NCBI RefSeq assembly: GCF_001428825.1
Contig: NZ_LMIT01000011.1
Coordinates: 449,485-491,076, forward strand
Direction of reading: 5' to 3'
From: Nocardioides sp. Root240
GTDB taxonomy: Bacteria > Actinomycetota > Actinomycetes > Propionibacteriales > Nocardioidaceae
Length of the DNA: 41,592 nt
Shown: piece by piece, positions 1-7,033 of the stretch
Position numbering within the stretch: the stretch's first letter is position 1
How the letters are laid out: each line of letters opens with the position of its first letter
The notes under the pieces: model-generated
Seen by the model: the letters and a program-made list of their open reading frames with translations, nothing else
Told to the model about the DNA's origin: nothing
Databases searched by the model: none
Position numbers and translations under genes: made by a program

Positions 1-2
1 CC

Positions 3-41
3 GCCAAGATCCCGGACAAGTGCGAGACGATGACCCCGTGA
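3..41 (+). CDS. C-terminal tail of an upstream gene (partial)
   Basis: An open frame entering from the left edge ends ...KCETMTP and stops at TGA 39-41. The stop overlaps the GTG start of the next gene by four bases (GTGA), the usual sign of translational coupling in this genome. Only 12 residues are visible, so no family can be named and the frame may not be coding at all. Confidence 0.3.
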   Translation, partial: AKIPDKCETMTP

Positions 42-331
42 CCATCTACGTCGACGACATGCAGCTCGCGGCCCGGGTCGGACCGGTCGAGGGTGTCTGG
101 TCGCACCTGCTGTCCGACCTGCCCGGCGAGGAGGGGCAGCGGGAGCTGATCGCGTTCGCGGAGCGGCTCGGCATCGACCCCCGGTGGATCCAGAACGAGG
201 GGACGACGACGGAGCACTTCGACGTGCGGGAGCCGATGCGGCAGCGGGCGCTGGCGCTGGGCGCCGTACCGATCAGCTACGGGCGCGAGGTCGCGCGGAT
301 CACCCTGGCCAAGCGAGGCCGCGACGCCTGA
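38..331 (+). CDS. DUF4031 domain protein
   Basis: A 97-residue protein beginning MTIYVDDMQ. The N-terminal YVDDM and the C-terminal half with RWIQNEGTTTEHFDV and REVARITL fit the DUF4031 family of small actinobacterial proteins of unknown function. I chose GTG 38 over the in-frame GTG at 20 because the family begins right at the (M)T-(I/V)-YVDD strand and because GTG 38 overlaps the upstream stop by four bases. The length is typical of the family. It is probably the last gene of an operon entering from the left, since the next gene is convergent. No catalytic role is known. Confidence 0.82.
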   Translation: MTIYVDDMQLAARVGPVEGVWSHLLSDLPGEEGQRELIAFAERLGIDPRWIQNEGTTTEHFDVREPMRQRALALGAVPISYGREVARITLAKRGRDA

Positions 332-426
332 GGGACGAAGGCGGCGAACGAGGCCGAAGGTCGAGGAGCGCCGGCGAGCTCGCGCAGCGAAGCAAGCGAG
401 GTCGTGGCGCGTCACGAGACCAGGGT
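332..426. other. short convergent intergenic gap with palindrome
   Basis: Ninety-five bases between two convergent stop codons. It is purine-rich on the plus strand, with repeated GCGAA/GCGAG words and a perfect 10-bp palindrome GCGAGCTCGC at 374-383. The CTCGC half can also pair with GCGAG at 396-400. No U-tract follows. It could act as a weak bidirectional terminator, but the sequence does not prove this. Confidence 0.3.
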
Positions 427-1245
427 TCAGCGGCCGGTGAACTCCGGCGGGCGGCGCTCGACGAAGGACGTGATCGCCTCGTCGAGGTCGTTGCTCAGCA
501 GGAAGGCGGCGTTCCACACGGCGGTGTAGCGCAGTCCGGCCTCGACCCGCGGGCCGCGCTCGGCGTCGAGGACGTCCTTCACGCCGCGCAGGACGAGCGG
601 CGAGTTCGCGGCCATCCGGGCAGCCAGGTCCTGGGCGGCGGCCAGCGCGGCGGGCGCGTCGGCGTGGACGTGGTTGACCAGGCCGACGGCGGCGGCGCGG
701 TCGGCGGCGATGTCGTCGCCGGTCAGGGCCAGCTCGCGGAGGTGGCCGTCGCCGATCACGCCGACGAGGCGTTGGAGGCTGCCGAGGTCGGCGACGATGC
801 CGACCTTGGCCTCGCGGACGCTGAACTGCGCGTCCGCGGAGGCGATCCGGACGTCGCAGGCGACGGCGAGGTCGACGCCGCCACCGATGCACCAGCCGGT
901 GACGGCGGCGACGGTGGGCTTGCGGACGCCGGCGACCACGTCGAGGGCGGCCTGCCAGCGGCGGATGAGGGCGAGCAGCTCCTGGCGGGCGCCGGCGTGG
1001 GTCGCGGTCCGCATCGGGACGAAGGTGGCGGCCGCGCCGGCGAGGTCGAGGCCGAAGGAGAAGTGCGGGCCAGCGCCCGTCACGACGATGGCGCGGACGT
1101 CGGCGTCGGCGTCCAGCGCGGTGAAGGTCTCGGCGAGCTCGGCGAAGAAGCGCTCGTCCATGACTGCCTTGCCGCCCGGCCCGGCCAGCTCCACGGTGGC
1201 GACGTGGCCGTCGCGGGTGAGGGTGAACCGCTTCTCATCGCTCAT
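427..1245 (-). CDS. Crotonase family, delta(3,5)-delta(2,4)-dienoyl-CoA isomerase type
   Basis: A 272-residue enoyl-CoA hydratase/isomerase superfamily protein. The oxyanion-hole segments FSFGLDL (about 62-68) and IGGGVDLAVACD (120-131) are present. The active-site stretch REAKVGIVADLGSLQRL carries Glu145 and Asp153, eight residues apart, matching the Glu/Asp pair of mammalian ECH1 (Glu196 and Asp204 in rat). This favours dienoyl-CoA isomerisation over simple hydration. Start: ATG 1245 (MSDEKRF) is preferred to a longer frame to 1299, because a TAGGCT -10 box lies exactly 7 bases upstream (1253-1258), as expected for a leaderless message, and the longer form would run into the divergent gene. 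Probable role: reshaping double bonds of unsaturated acyl-CoAs. A generic enoyl-CoA hydratase remains possible. Confidence 0.88.
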   Translation of the reverse strand: MSDEKRFTLTRDGHVATVELAGPGGKAVMDERFFAELAETFTALDADADVRAIVVTGAGPHFSFGLDLAGAAATFVPMRTATHAGARQELLALIRRWQAALDVVAGVRKPTVAAVTGWCIGGGVDLAVACDVRIASADAQFSVREAKVGIVADLGSLQRLVGVIGDGHLRELALTGDDIAADRAAAVGLVNHVHADAPAALAAAQDLAARMAANSPLVLRGVKDVLDAERGPRVEAGLRYTAVWNAAFLLSNDLDEAITSFVERRPPEFTGR

Positions 1246-1252
1246 GCTGCTG

Positions 1253-1281
1253 AGCCTATCGACGTGGCGACCCGATAGATT
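1253..1281. promoter_or_regulatory. Divergent back-to-back leaderless promoters
   Basis: The 43-bp gap between the divergent starts at 1245 and 1289 holds two TAnnnT -10 boxes. TAGGCT (minus strand, 1253-1258) is 7 bases from ATG 1245 and TAGATT (plus strand, 1276-1281) is 7 bases from GTG 1289. The boxes lie in a palindrome CTATCG (1256-1261) / CGATAG (1273-1278), so a bound factor, or polymerase itself, could couple the two promoters. Neither gene has a Shine-Dalgarno sequence. Confidence 0.55.
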
Positions 1282-1288
1282 TCGGTCC

Positions 1289-4084
1289 GTGCCCGGCATC
1301 GTTCCCGAGATCCGGCGGCACGGAGCAACCGACGTCAGCGACGACGCGGCCGTCCTCGCCGCGTACTCCTCCGACGCATCGCTCTACCGCGTGCCGCCCG
1401 CCGCGGTGGTGTTCCCGCACGCGGCCGACGAGGTCCGTGCGACGCTGGCCGCCGCCCGGGAGCTGGGGCTGTCCGTCACCGCCCGGGGAGCCGGTACGTC
1501 GGTCGCGGGCAACGCGATCGGCCCGGGCATCGTGCTCGACTTCAGCCGGCACATGAACCAGGTGCTCTCGGTGGACGCCGACGCGGCGACCGCCGTGGTG
1601 CAGCCGGGCGTGGTGCAGGCGCAGCTGCAGAAGGCGGTGGCGTCGTACGGGCTGAAGTTCGGGCCCGACCCGTCGACCAGCACCCGCTGCACGATCGGCG
1701 GGATGATCGGCAACGACGCGTGCGGCGCGCGCTCGCTCGCGTTCGGCCGGACCTCGCACAACACCCTGGGGCTGCGCGGGTTCCTCGCCGACGGCACCGC
1801 GCTGGTCACGGGTCCGGACGGATGGTCCGCCGACGGCGACGTCCTGTCCCGGGTCGAGCAGGTCATCGCGAAGGACCTCGCGACGGCGCGGACCGAGTTC
1901 GGCACCTTCGGGCGCCACGTGTCCGGCCTCGCGGTCGAGCACCTGCTGCCCGAGCGGTTCAACCCGACCCGTGCGCTGGTCGGCTCCGAGGGCACGCTCG
2001 CCGTGCTGACCGAGGCGACGGTGCGGCTGGTGCGCAACCCGAAGCACTCGCTGATGATCGTCCTCGGCTTCCCCGACTTCCCGACCGCGGGCCACGCGAC
2101 GCCGCGGGTGCTGGAGTTCGCGCCCTCGGCCTGCGAGGGCATCGACCGGCGCATCGTCGACGTCATCCTCGAGCGACGCGGCCCGGGCGCGGTGCCGCCG
2201 CTGCCGGCCGGTGACGCCTGGATGTTCGTCGAGCTGTCGGCCGACGACCCCGACGAGGTACGACGCCAGGCCGACCTGCTGGCCGGTGCGGGCCTCGGCG
2301 TCTCGGCCCTCGTCGTCGACGACCCGCGCACGGCCGACCGGCTCTGGAAGATCCGCGCCGACGGTGCCGGCCTCGCCGGTCGCGCCCCCTCCGGCCGTCC
2401 CGCGTGGGCGGGCTGGGAGGACGCCGCCGTACCGCCGGACCGGCTGGGGACCTACCTCACCAGCTTCGACGCCCTGCTCGACGAGCACGGCCTGACCGCG
2501 ATGCCCTTCGGGCACTTCGGCGAGGGCTGCGTGCACGTGCGGATGGACTTCGCGTTCGACTCCCCCGACGGCCCGGACCGCTACCGCGCGTTCGTCGAGG
2601 ACGCCGCCGACCTGGTGTCCTCGCTCGGCGGCTCGCTGTCGGGCGAGCACGGTGACGGCCGGGCGCGCAGTGAGCTGCTGCCGCGGATGTACTCCCCCGC
2701 CGCGCTCGCGCTGATGTCCGGCGTCAAGAAGGCCTTCGACCCCGACGACCTGCTCAACCCGGGCATCATCGTCGACGCCGCGCCGCTGACCGCCGACCTG
2801 CGCTACACCTCCACCGCGAAGCTGACCAAGAGCCTCGCGATGGCCTACGCCAGCGACGGCGGCGACTTCGGCCAGGCGGTCCACCGCTGCACCGGCGTCG
2901 GCAAGTGCCGGGCCGACAACTCGGGTTCGGGCGGCGTGATGTGCCCGTCCTTCCAGGCCACCCGCGAGGAGATCCACTCGACCCGCGGCCGGGCGCGGCT
3001 GCTGCAGGAGATCGTCAACGGCGACAGCGACATCTCGTGGGGATCGCCGGCCGTGCACGAGGCACTCGACCTCTGCCTGTCGTGCAAGGGCTGCGCGTCC
3101 GACTGCCCCACCGGCACCGACATGGCCAGCTACAAGGCCGAGGTCCTGCACCAGACCTACAAGCGGCGGATCCGGCCGCGCAGCCACTACGTCGTCGGCT
3201 GGCTCCCCCGGTGGGCGAAGGTCGGGTCACTGACCCCGCGCCTGGCCAACAAGTCGATGGACATCGACTGGGTGCGCACGCTCGCGCTGAAGGCCTCGGG
3301 CGTCGACACGCGACGGCGGATGCCGTCGTTCGCGCGGCGCACCTTCCGCCGTACCTTCTCCGCGCCGGCCGGCCAGACCGGGACGCCGGTCGTGCTCTTC
3401 GTCGACTCCTTCACCAACCACTTCGCACCGCACGTCGCGGACGCGGCGGCAGCGGTGCTGCGCGAGGCCGGGTACGCACCGAGGATCACCCGCCACCAGG
3501 AGTGCTGCGGCCTGCCGTGGATCAGCACCGGCCAGCTCGACGGCGCGGCCCGGCGGCTGCGCTCGATGGTCGACGCACTGGCGGCCGACGCGAAGGCCGG
3601 GCTGCCGGTGGTCGGCATCGAGCCGTCGTGCACCGCCGTGCTCCGCCACGAGCTGACCGAGCTGGTCCCGGGCGAGGACGCGGCCGCGGTCGCCGGCGCC
3701 ACGGTCACCCTGGCCGAGCTGCTCGCGCGCACCGACGGCTGGACGCCGCCCGACCTGTCCGGCGTGACCGTCGTCGCGCAGCCGCACTGCCACCACCACG
3801 CGGTCATGGGTTGGGAGACCGACAAGGCGCTGCTGGAGCGGGCCGGCGCATCGGTGCAGGCCGTCGCCGGCTGCTGCGGCATGGCCGGCAACTTCGGTGT
3901 CGAGCAGGGCCACTACGAGGTCTCGCTCGCGGTCGCCGAGGCCAACCTGCTGCCCGCCGTCCGGCAGGCGCCGGAGGGCGCGGTCGTGCTGGCCGACGGC
4001 TTCTCGTGCCGCACCCAGCTCGACGAGCTGGCCCCCACCGCGCAGCCGCTGCACCTCGCGGAACTGCTGGCCTCCCGCTCCTAG
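1289..4084 (+). CDS. FAD and Fe-S oxidoreductase, GlcD-GlcF fusion (YdiJ / D-2-hydroxyacid dehydrogenase type)
   Basis: A 931-residue fusion. An FAD-binding PCMH domain (about 35-210, with RGAGTSVAGNAIG at 66-78) and a FAD-oxidase C domain (to ~500) are followed by cysteine-rich Fe-S motifs: CTGVGKCR from residue 534 with a later MCPSF, and CLSCKGCASDCP from 596. Two CCG motifs lie at about 739 (QECCGLP) and 862 (GCCGMAG), typical of GlcF/heterodisulfide-reductase-like modules. This order matches E. coli YdiJ and other D-2-hydroxyacid (D-lactate, D-2-hydroxyglutarate) dehydrogenases that pass electrons through Fe-S clusters, probably to the quinone pool at the inner membrane face. The GTG start gives MPGIVPEIRRH and sits 7 bases after a TAGATT -10 box. 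A start 205 codons further upstream would run antisense through the crotonase gene. Family assignment is firm; the substrate is inferred. Confidence 0.9.
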   Translation: MPGIVPEIRRHGATDVSDDAAVLAAYSSDASLYRVPPAAVVFPHAADEVRATLAAARELGLSVTARGAGTSVAGNAIGPGIVLDFSRHMNQVLSVDADAATAVVQPGVVQAQLQKAVASYGLKFGPDPSTSTRCTIGGMIGNDACGARSLAFGRTSHNTLGLRGFLADGTALVTGPDGWSADGDVLSRVEQVIAKDLATARTEFGTFGRHVSGLAVEHLLPERFNPTRALVGSEGTLAVLTEATVRLVRNPKHSLMIVLGFPDFPTAGHATPRVLEFAPSACEGIDRRIVDVILERRGPGAVPPLPAGDAWMFVELSADDPDEVRRQADLLAGAGLGVSALVVDDPRTADRLWKIRADGAGLAGRAPSGRPAWAGWEDAAVPPDRLGTYLTSFDALLDEHGLTAMPFGHFGEGCVHVRMDFAFDSPDGPDRYRAFVEDAADLVSSLGGSLSGEHGDGRARSELLPRMYSPAALALMSGVKKAFDPDDLLNPGIIVDAAPLTADLRYTSTAKLTKSLAMAYASDGGDFGQAVHRCTGVGKCRADNSGSGGVMCPSFQATREEIHSTRGRARLLQEIVNGDSDISWGSPAVHEALDLCLSCKGCASDCPTGTDMASYKAEVLHQTYKRRIRPRSHYVVGWLPRWAKVGSLTPRLANKSMDIDWVRTLALKASGVDTRRRMPSFARRTFRRTFSAPAGQTGTPVVLFVDSFTNHFAPHVADAAAAVLREAGYAPRITRHQECCGLPWISTGQLDGAARRLRSMVDALAADAKAGLPVVGIEPSCTAVLRHELTELVPGEDAAAVAGATVTLAELLARTDGWTPPDLSGVTVVAQPHCHHHAVMGWETDKALLERAGASVQAVAGCCGMAGNFGVEQGHYEVSLAVAEANLLPAVRQAPEGAVVLADGFSCRTQLDELAPTAQPLHLAELLASRS

Positions 4085-4088
4085 CCCC

Positions 4089-4416
4089 CACGAACCGTGG
4101 GTCATGGCACCACGAACCGTGGGTCATGGCACCACGAACCGTGGGTCATGGCACCACCAACCGTGGGTCCTGGCACCACGAACCGTGGGTCATGGCACCA
4201 CCAACCGTGGGTCCTGGCACCACCAACCGTGGGTCCTGGCACCACCAACCGTGGGTCCTGGCACCACGAACCGTGGGTCATGGCACCACCAACCGTGGGG
4301 CTTGGCGCCAGTCTCCACGGTTCGCAGTGCCACTAGCCACGGTTCGTGGTGCCACTAGCCACGGTTCGTGGTGCCACTAGCCACGGTTCGTGGTGCCACC
4401 AGCCACGGTTCGTGGG
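4089..4416. repeat. 22-bp tandem repeat array: ten direct units, then five inverted units
   Basis: Ten contiguous 22-bp units begin at 4089, 4111, 4133, 4155, 4177, 4199, 4221, 4243, 4265 and 4287. After unit ten the orientation flips: a degenerate inverted copy at 4311-4332, exact inverted copies at 4333, 4355 and 4377, and a partial one from 4399 into the stop codon of the next gene. The 17-base core of left units (GGCACCACGAACCGTGG) is the exact reverse complement of the core in right units (CCACGGTTCGTGGTGCC). Each core is itself a mini-palindrome, CCACG-AAC-CGTGG. Five-base linkers differ on the two sides (GTCAT versus ACTAG). The array fills the gap between convergent genes, so RNA read through from either side could fold into a ladder of 17-bp stems separated by 5-nt internal loops. 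There are no spacers, so this is not CRISPR. A bidirectional terminator/RNA-stability element or a protein-binding array are the main options. Confidence 0.9.
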
Positions 4417-5256
4417 TCAGCGGGCCAGCCAGTCCCGGGTCCGGTCGGCCAGCTCGCGGCGGGCCGCCAGGTCGCGCGCGGCGGCGGAGGGGTCGGTGAC
4501 GTGCCCCTTGTGGTGGTACGACGACGGGGTCGCCTCCTCGGTGGCGAGGCGCACGAGCAGTGCCGCTGACGCCTCCGGAGACATCAGCACACGGCGCTCG
4601 AGCGGCCGGGCCAGGTTGCGCAGCCGGCGCAGCACCGGCCGGGTCTCGAGGCCACGGTTCGCGATATTGGTCGACACCGCCCCCGGGTGCACCGGGATGA
4701 CCCGCAGCCCGCGGTCGCCGTGCTCGGCGACGAGCGAGGCGGCGTGGTGGACCAGGCCGAGCTTGGAGGTGCCGTACGCCGCCCACGAGTCGTAGTCGAC
4801 CGGCCGGCCGAGCAACCCGTCGACCGTGCCGCGGTCGTGCAGCTGGGAGACGAGGTGCAGGACGCGGGCGTCACCGGTCGCGCCCGCGGCGGTGAGCAGG
4901 GCCGGGAGGAGGGCGGTCGTGAGGTCGACGGTGCCCAGGTAGTTGGTGCGCCAGTGGATCTCGTGGCCGTCGAGCAGCTGCGGCTCCTGCCACCGCGAGC
5001 CCAGGTCGAGGTGGATGCCCGCGCTGTTGACCAGCAGGTCGAGACGGTCGGACCGGTCGGCGTACCAGTGGGCGAAGCGGGCGACCGACCCACGGTCGGC
5101 CAGGTCGAGCGGCTGCCAGCTCAGGTCCTCGACCGGCTTCGAGCGGGTCGTCACGACGACGTCCCAGCCCTCGGCGTCGAGGGCGCGCGCGACGGCCTCC
5201 CCGATCGAGCCGGGGCCGGCGCCGGTGACGACGGCGCGGCGGGAGGGAGCACTCAT
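4417..5256 (-). CDS. Short-chain dehydrogenase/reductase (retinol-dehydrogenase-like)
   Basis: A 279-residue NAD(P)-dependent Rossmann oxidoreductase. The cofactor loop is TGAGPGSIG (11-19), a variant of TGxxxGxG with one extra residue. NSAG lies at 77-80, and the catalytic residues are Ser137, Tyr161 and Lys165 (YGTSK). A C-terminal extension after ~205, with several Arg-rich helices, is usual in RDH/WWOX-like SDRs acting on hydrophobic alcohols or ketones. ATG 5256 is chosen because TACTCT lies exactly 7 bases upstream (minus strand, 5264-5269), as in a leaderless transcript. A KstR-like operator overlaps this -10 box. The gene is monocistronic: the 22-bp repeat array follows its stop, and the F420 operon ends 44 bases upstream. 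The substrate is unknown; a lipid or sterol is suggested by the operator only. Confidence 0.88.
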   Translation of the reverse strand: MSAPSRRAVVTGAGPGSIGEAVARALDAEGWDVVVTTRSKPVEDLSWQPLDLADRGSVARFAHWYADRSDRLDLLVNSAGIHLDLGSRWQEPQLLDGHEIHWRTNYLGTVDLTTALLPALLTAAGATGDARVLHLVSQLHDRGTVDGLLGRPVDYDSWAAYGTSKLGLVHHAASLVAEHGDRGLRVIPVHPGAVSTNIANRGLETRPVLRRLRNLARPLERRVLMSPEASAALLVRLATEEATPSSYHHKGHVTDPSAAARDLAARRELADRTRDWLAR

Positions 5257-5293
5257 GCACCCCAGAGTAGAACGAGTTCCACCCCGGGGTGCA
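5256..5293 (-). promoter_or_regulatory. KstR-like operator within a 38-bp inverted repeat, overlapping a leaderless promoter
   Basis: Positions 5268-5281 read TAGAACGAGTTCCA, matching the 14-bp palindrome TnnAACnnGTTnnA reported for the mycobacterial cholesterol repressor KstR. The minus-strand -10 box TACTCT (5264-5269) shares two bases with it, so a bound TetR-type repressor would block initiation at ATG 5256. The site is enclosed by perfect 8-bp outer arms, TGCACCCC (5256-5263) and GGGGTGCA (5286-5293). The similarity to KstR sites is seen directly; the identity of the regulator is inferred, and neither TetR gene in this window has this motif at its own promoter. Confidence 0.5.
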
Positions 5294-5300
5294 GGAGTCG

Positions 5301-5951
5301 TCAGACGTCGGTGATGCGGACGCCGGCGTGTGCCTTGTAGCGCTTGTTGATCGCGATCAGGTTGGCGGTCATCGCCTCGACCTGGTGGGCGTTGCGGATC
5401 CGCCCGCCGAAGACGCCACGCACGCCGGGCAGCACCGCGGCGAGACCGATGACGGCATCCACGGCCTCGCGGTCGTCACCGAGCACGAGGACGTCGGTCG
5501 CGAGGTCGGTGACCTCGGGGTCCTCGAGCAGCACCGCGCTGAGGTGGTGGAAGGCCGCGACCACCGTGCTGTCGGGCAGCAGCTGCTGGGCCTGCTCGGC
5601 TGCCGATCCCTCCAGCACCGGCAGCGCGTAGGGCCCCAGCTTGTCGAAGCCCAGCGGGTTCACGCAGTCGACGACGACCTTGCCGCGCAGCGGCTCGCGC
5701 AGCTCGGTGAGGAGCTGGGCGTGGCCGTCCCACGGCACCACGACGAGCACGATGTCGCCGGTCGCCGCGGCGCCGCGGTTGTCGGCGCCGGTCACGTCGC
5801 CGCCGGTCTCCGCGGCCAGCTCGGCCGCGATCTCGTCGGCCCGCTCGGCGGTCCGGCTGCCGAGCACGACCTTCAGGCCGCCGTCGGCGAACCGGCGGGC
5901 GAGGCCACGGCCCTGCGGGCCGGTGCCGCCGAGGATGCTGATCGTCGTCAT
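5301..5951 (-). CDS. npdG: NADPH:F420 oxidoreductase (Fno/NpdG)
   Basis: A 216-residue protein beginning MTTISILGGTGPQGRG, the N-terminal dinucleotide fold of NADPH-dependent F420 reductases, with GSRT after strand two (the NADPH 2'-phosphate loop). VVVPWDGH, VVDCVNPLGF, VVAAFHHLSA and a C-terminal NAHQVEAMTANLIAINKRY helix are further family hallmarks. It transfers hydride between NADPH and coenzyme F420 in the cytoplasm and so supplies F420H2. Its ATG overlaps the stop of the LLM oxidoreductase gene by four bases (ATGA at 5948-5951), so the F420-using enzyme and the F420-reducing enzyme are made together. It is the last gene of the five-gene operon starting at 10196. Confidence 0.93.
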   Translation of the reverse strand: MTTISILGGTGPQGRGLARRFADGGLKVVLGSRTAERADEIAAELAAETGGDVTGADNRGAAATGDIVLVVVPWDGHAQLLTELREPLRGKVVVDCVNPLGFDKLGPYALPVLEGSAAEQAQQLLPDSTVVAAFHHLSAVLLEDPEVTDLATDVLVLGDDREAVDAVIGLAAVLPGVRGVFGGRIRNAHQVEAMTANLIAINKRYKAHAGVRITDV

Positions 5952-7033
5952 GCCGGCACCCCCTGGCCCGCGACGATGCCGGCGAGGGTGCGCACGTGCG
6001 CCACCCGGTCGGCCGGGTCGACGGCCATCGGGTTGAGCAGGAAGGTGCGCACCCCGGCGGCGTGGAACTCCTCGACCTGACGCGCGATCGACGCCTCGTC
6101 ACCCATCAGGGTGACCGCCTCCACCAGGTCCTGCGGTACGACGGCGGCGGCCTCTCCCTTCCGGCCGGCGAGGTAGAGGTCCTGGATCTCCTTGGCCTCG
6201 TCCTCGTAGCCGTAGCGGCAGGCGAGCTGGTTGTAGAAGTTCTTGTCGCGCGCACCCATGCCGCCGATGTAGAGCGCCAGCTGGTCGCGGACCTTCTGCA
6301 CCACCTCGGCCGGCGGCTCCCCCACGTGGAAGTTCACCTGCAGCTGGATGTCGAGCTCGCCGAGGGCCGGGTCGCGCTTCTCGAAGCCGGCGGCCAGCGC
6401 GTCGCCCCAGGCCTGCTGGGCCTTGAGCGGGTGGAAGAACAGCGGCTGCCAACCCTGCGAGATCTCCGCGACCAGCGTCACGTTCTTCTCCCCCAGCGCG
6501 GCGATCGAGACCGGGATCTCGCTGCGGACCGGGTGGTTGATGATCTTCAGCGGCTTGCCGAGGCCCGAGCCACCGTCCTCCTTGGTGAGCGGCACGGTGT
6601 AGTTCCTGCCGCGGTGGACGACGGGCTCGCGCCGCCAGACCTGGCGGCAGATGTCGACGACCTCACGCGTGCGGCCCAGCTGGGCGTCGTACTTGAGACC
6701 GTGGAATCCCTCGACGACCTGGGGGCCGGAGGCCCCGAGGCCGAGGATGAAGCGACCGCCCGAGACGTAGTCCAGGCCGGCCGCGGTCATCGCGATCAGC
6801 GACGGGGTGCGGGAGTAGATCTGGAAGATCGCCGACATGAGCTGGAGCTTCTCGGTCTTCGCCGCCAGGTAGCCGAGCTGGCTCGCGGCGTCGAAGGAGT
6901 AGGCCTCCGGGACGGCGGCGAGCTCGAGGCCGACCTGCTCGTAGGCCTGCATCAGCTCGACGGTCTCGCCGAACCCGCCGGCGTAGTCGACGATCATGCC
7001 CAGCTTGATGGTGCTGTTGGTCTCCGTGCTCAT
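5948..7033 (-). CDS. LLM-class F420-dependent oxidoreductase
   Basis: A 361-residue bacterial-luciferase-like TIM-barrel enzyme. Typical features are LGMIVDYAGGF at strand one, VPEAYSFDAASQLGYLAAKT, SAIFQIYSRTPSLIAMTAAGLD, GGRFILGLGASGPQVVEGFHG and the C-terminal VTLMGDEASIARQVEEF followed by VDPADRVAHVRTLAG. Such enzymes use F420H2 or F420 as hydride carrier. The adjacent npdG gene supports F420 rather than FMN. It overlaps the acyl-CoA dehydrogenase gene upstream (7030-7033) and npdG downstream by four bases each. Close relatives occur in actinobacterial lipid and sterol catabolic clusters (for example Rv3520c), so reduction or oxidation of an acyl-CoA or ring intermediate is likely; the exact reaction is not known. 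Confidence 0.9.
   Translation of the reverse strand: MSTETNSTIKLGMIVDYAGGFGETVELMQAYEQVGLELAAVPEAYSFDAASQLGYLAAKTEKLQLMSAIFQIYSRTPSLIAMTAAGLDYVSGGRFILGLGASGPQVVEGFHGLKYDAQLGRTREVVDICRQVWRREPVVHRGRNYTVPLTKEDGGSGLGKPLKIINHPVRSEIPVSIAALGEKNVTLVAEISQGWQPLFFHPLKAQQAWGDALAAGFEKRDPALGELDIQLQVNFHVGEPPAEVVQKVRDQLALYIGGMGARDKNFYNQLACRYGYEDEAKEIQDLYLAGRKGEAAAVVPQDLVEAVTLMGDEASIARQVEEFHAAGVRTFLLNPMAVDPADRVAHVRTLAGIVAGQGVPA

Noticed and set aside
1256..3187. 643-codon minus-strand frame opposite the FAD/Fe-S oxidase
   Set aside because: Its composition (Val/Gly/Arg/His-rich) is typical of an antisense shadow in high-GC DNA, while the plus-strand protein has clear cofactor motifs.
4097..4380. Long frames reading through the repeats (MGHGTTNRGSW-type peptides)
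   Set aside because: All forward frames stay open only because the 22-bp unit has few stop codons. The products are pure repeats with no start signals, and two of the frames extend neighbouring genes' shadows.
4089..4420. Repeat array as CRISPR
   Set aside because: Units are contiguous with no unique spacers, the orientation flips midway, and no cas gene is near.
4640..4665. GCCACGGTTCGCGATA inside the SDR gene as a stray repeat unit
   Set aside because: Only about 11 bases match the repeat core and the stretch encodes the normal ANRGLETRP segment of the protein.
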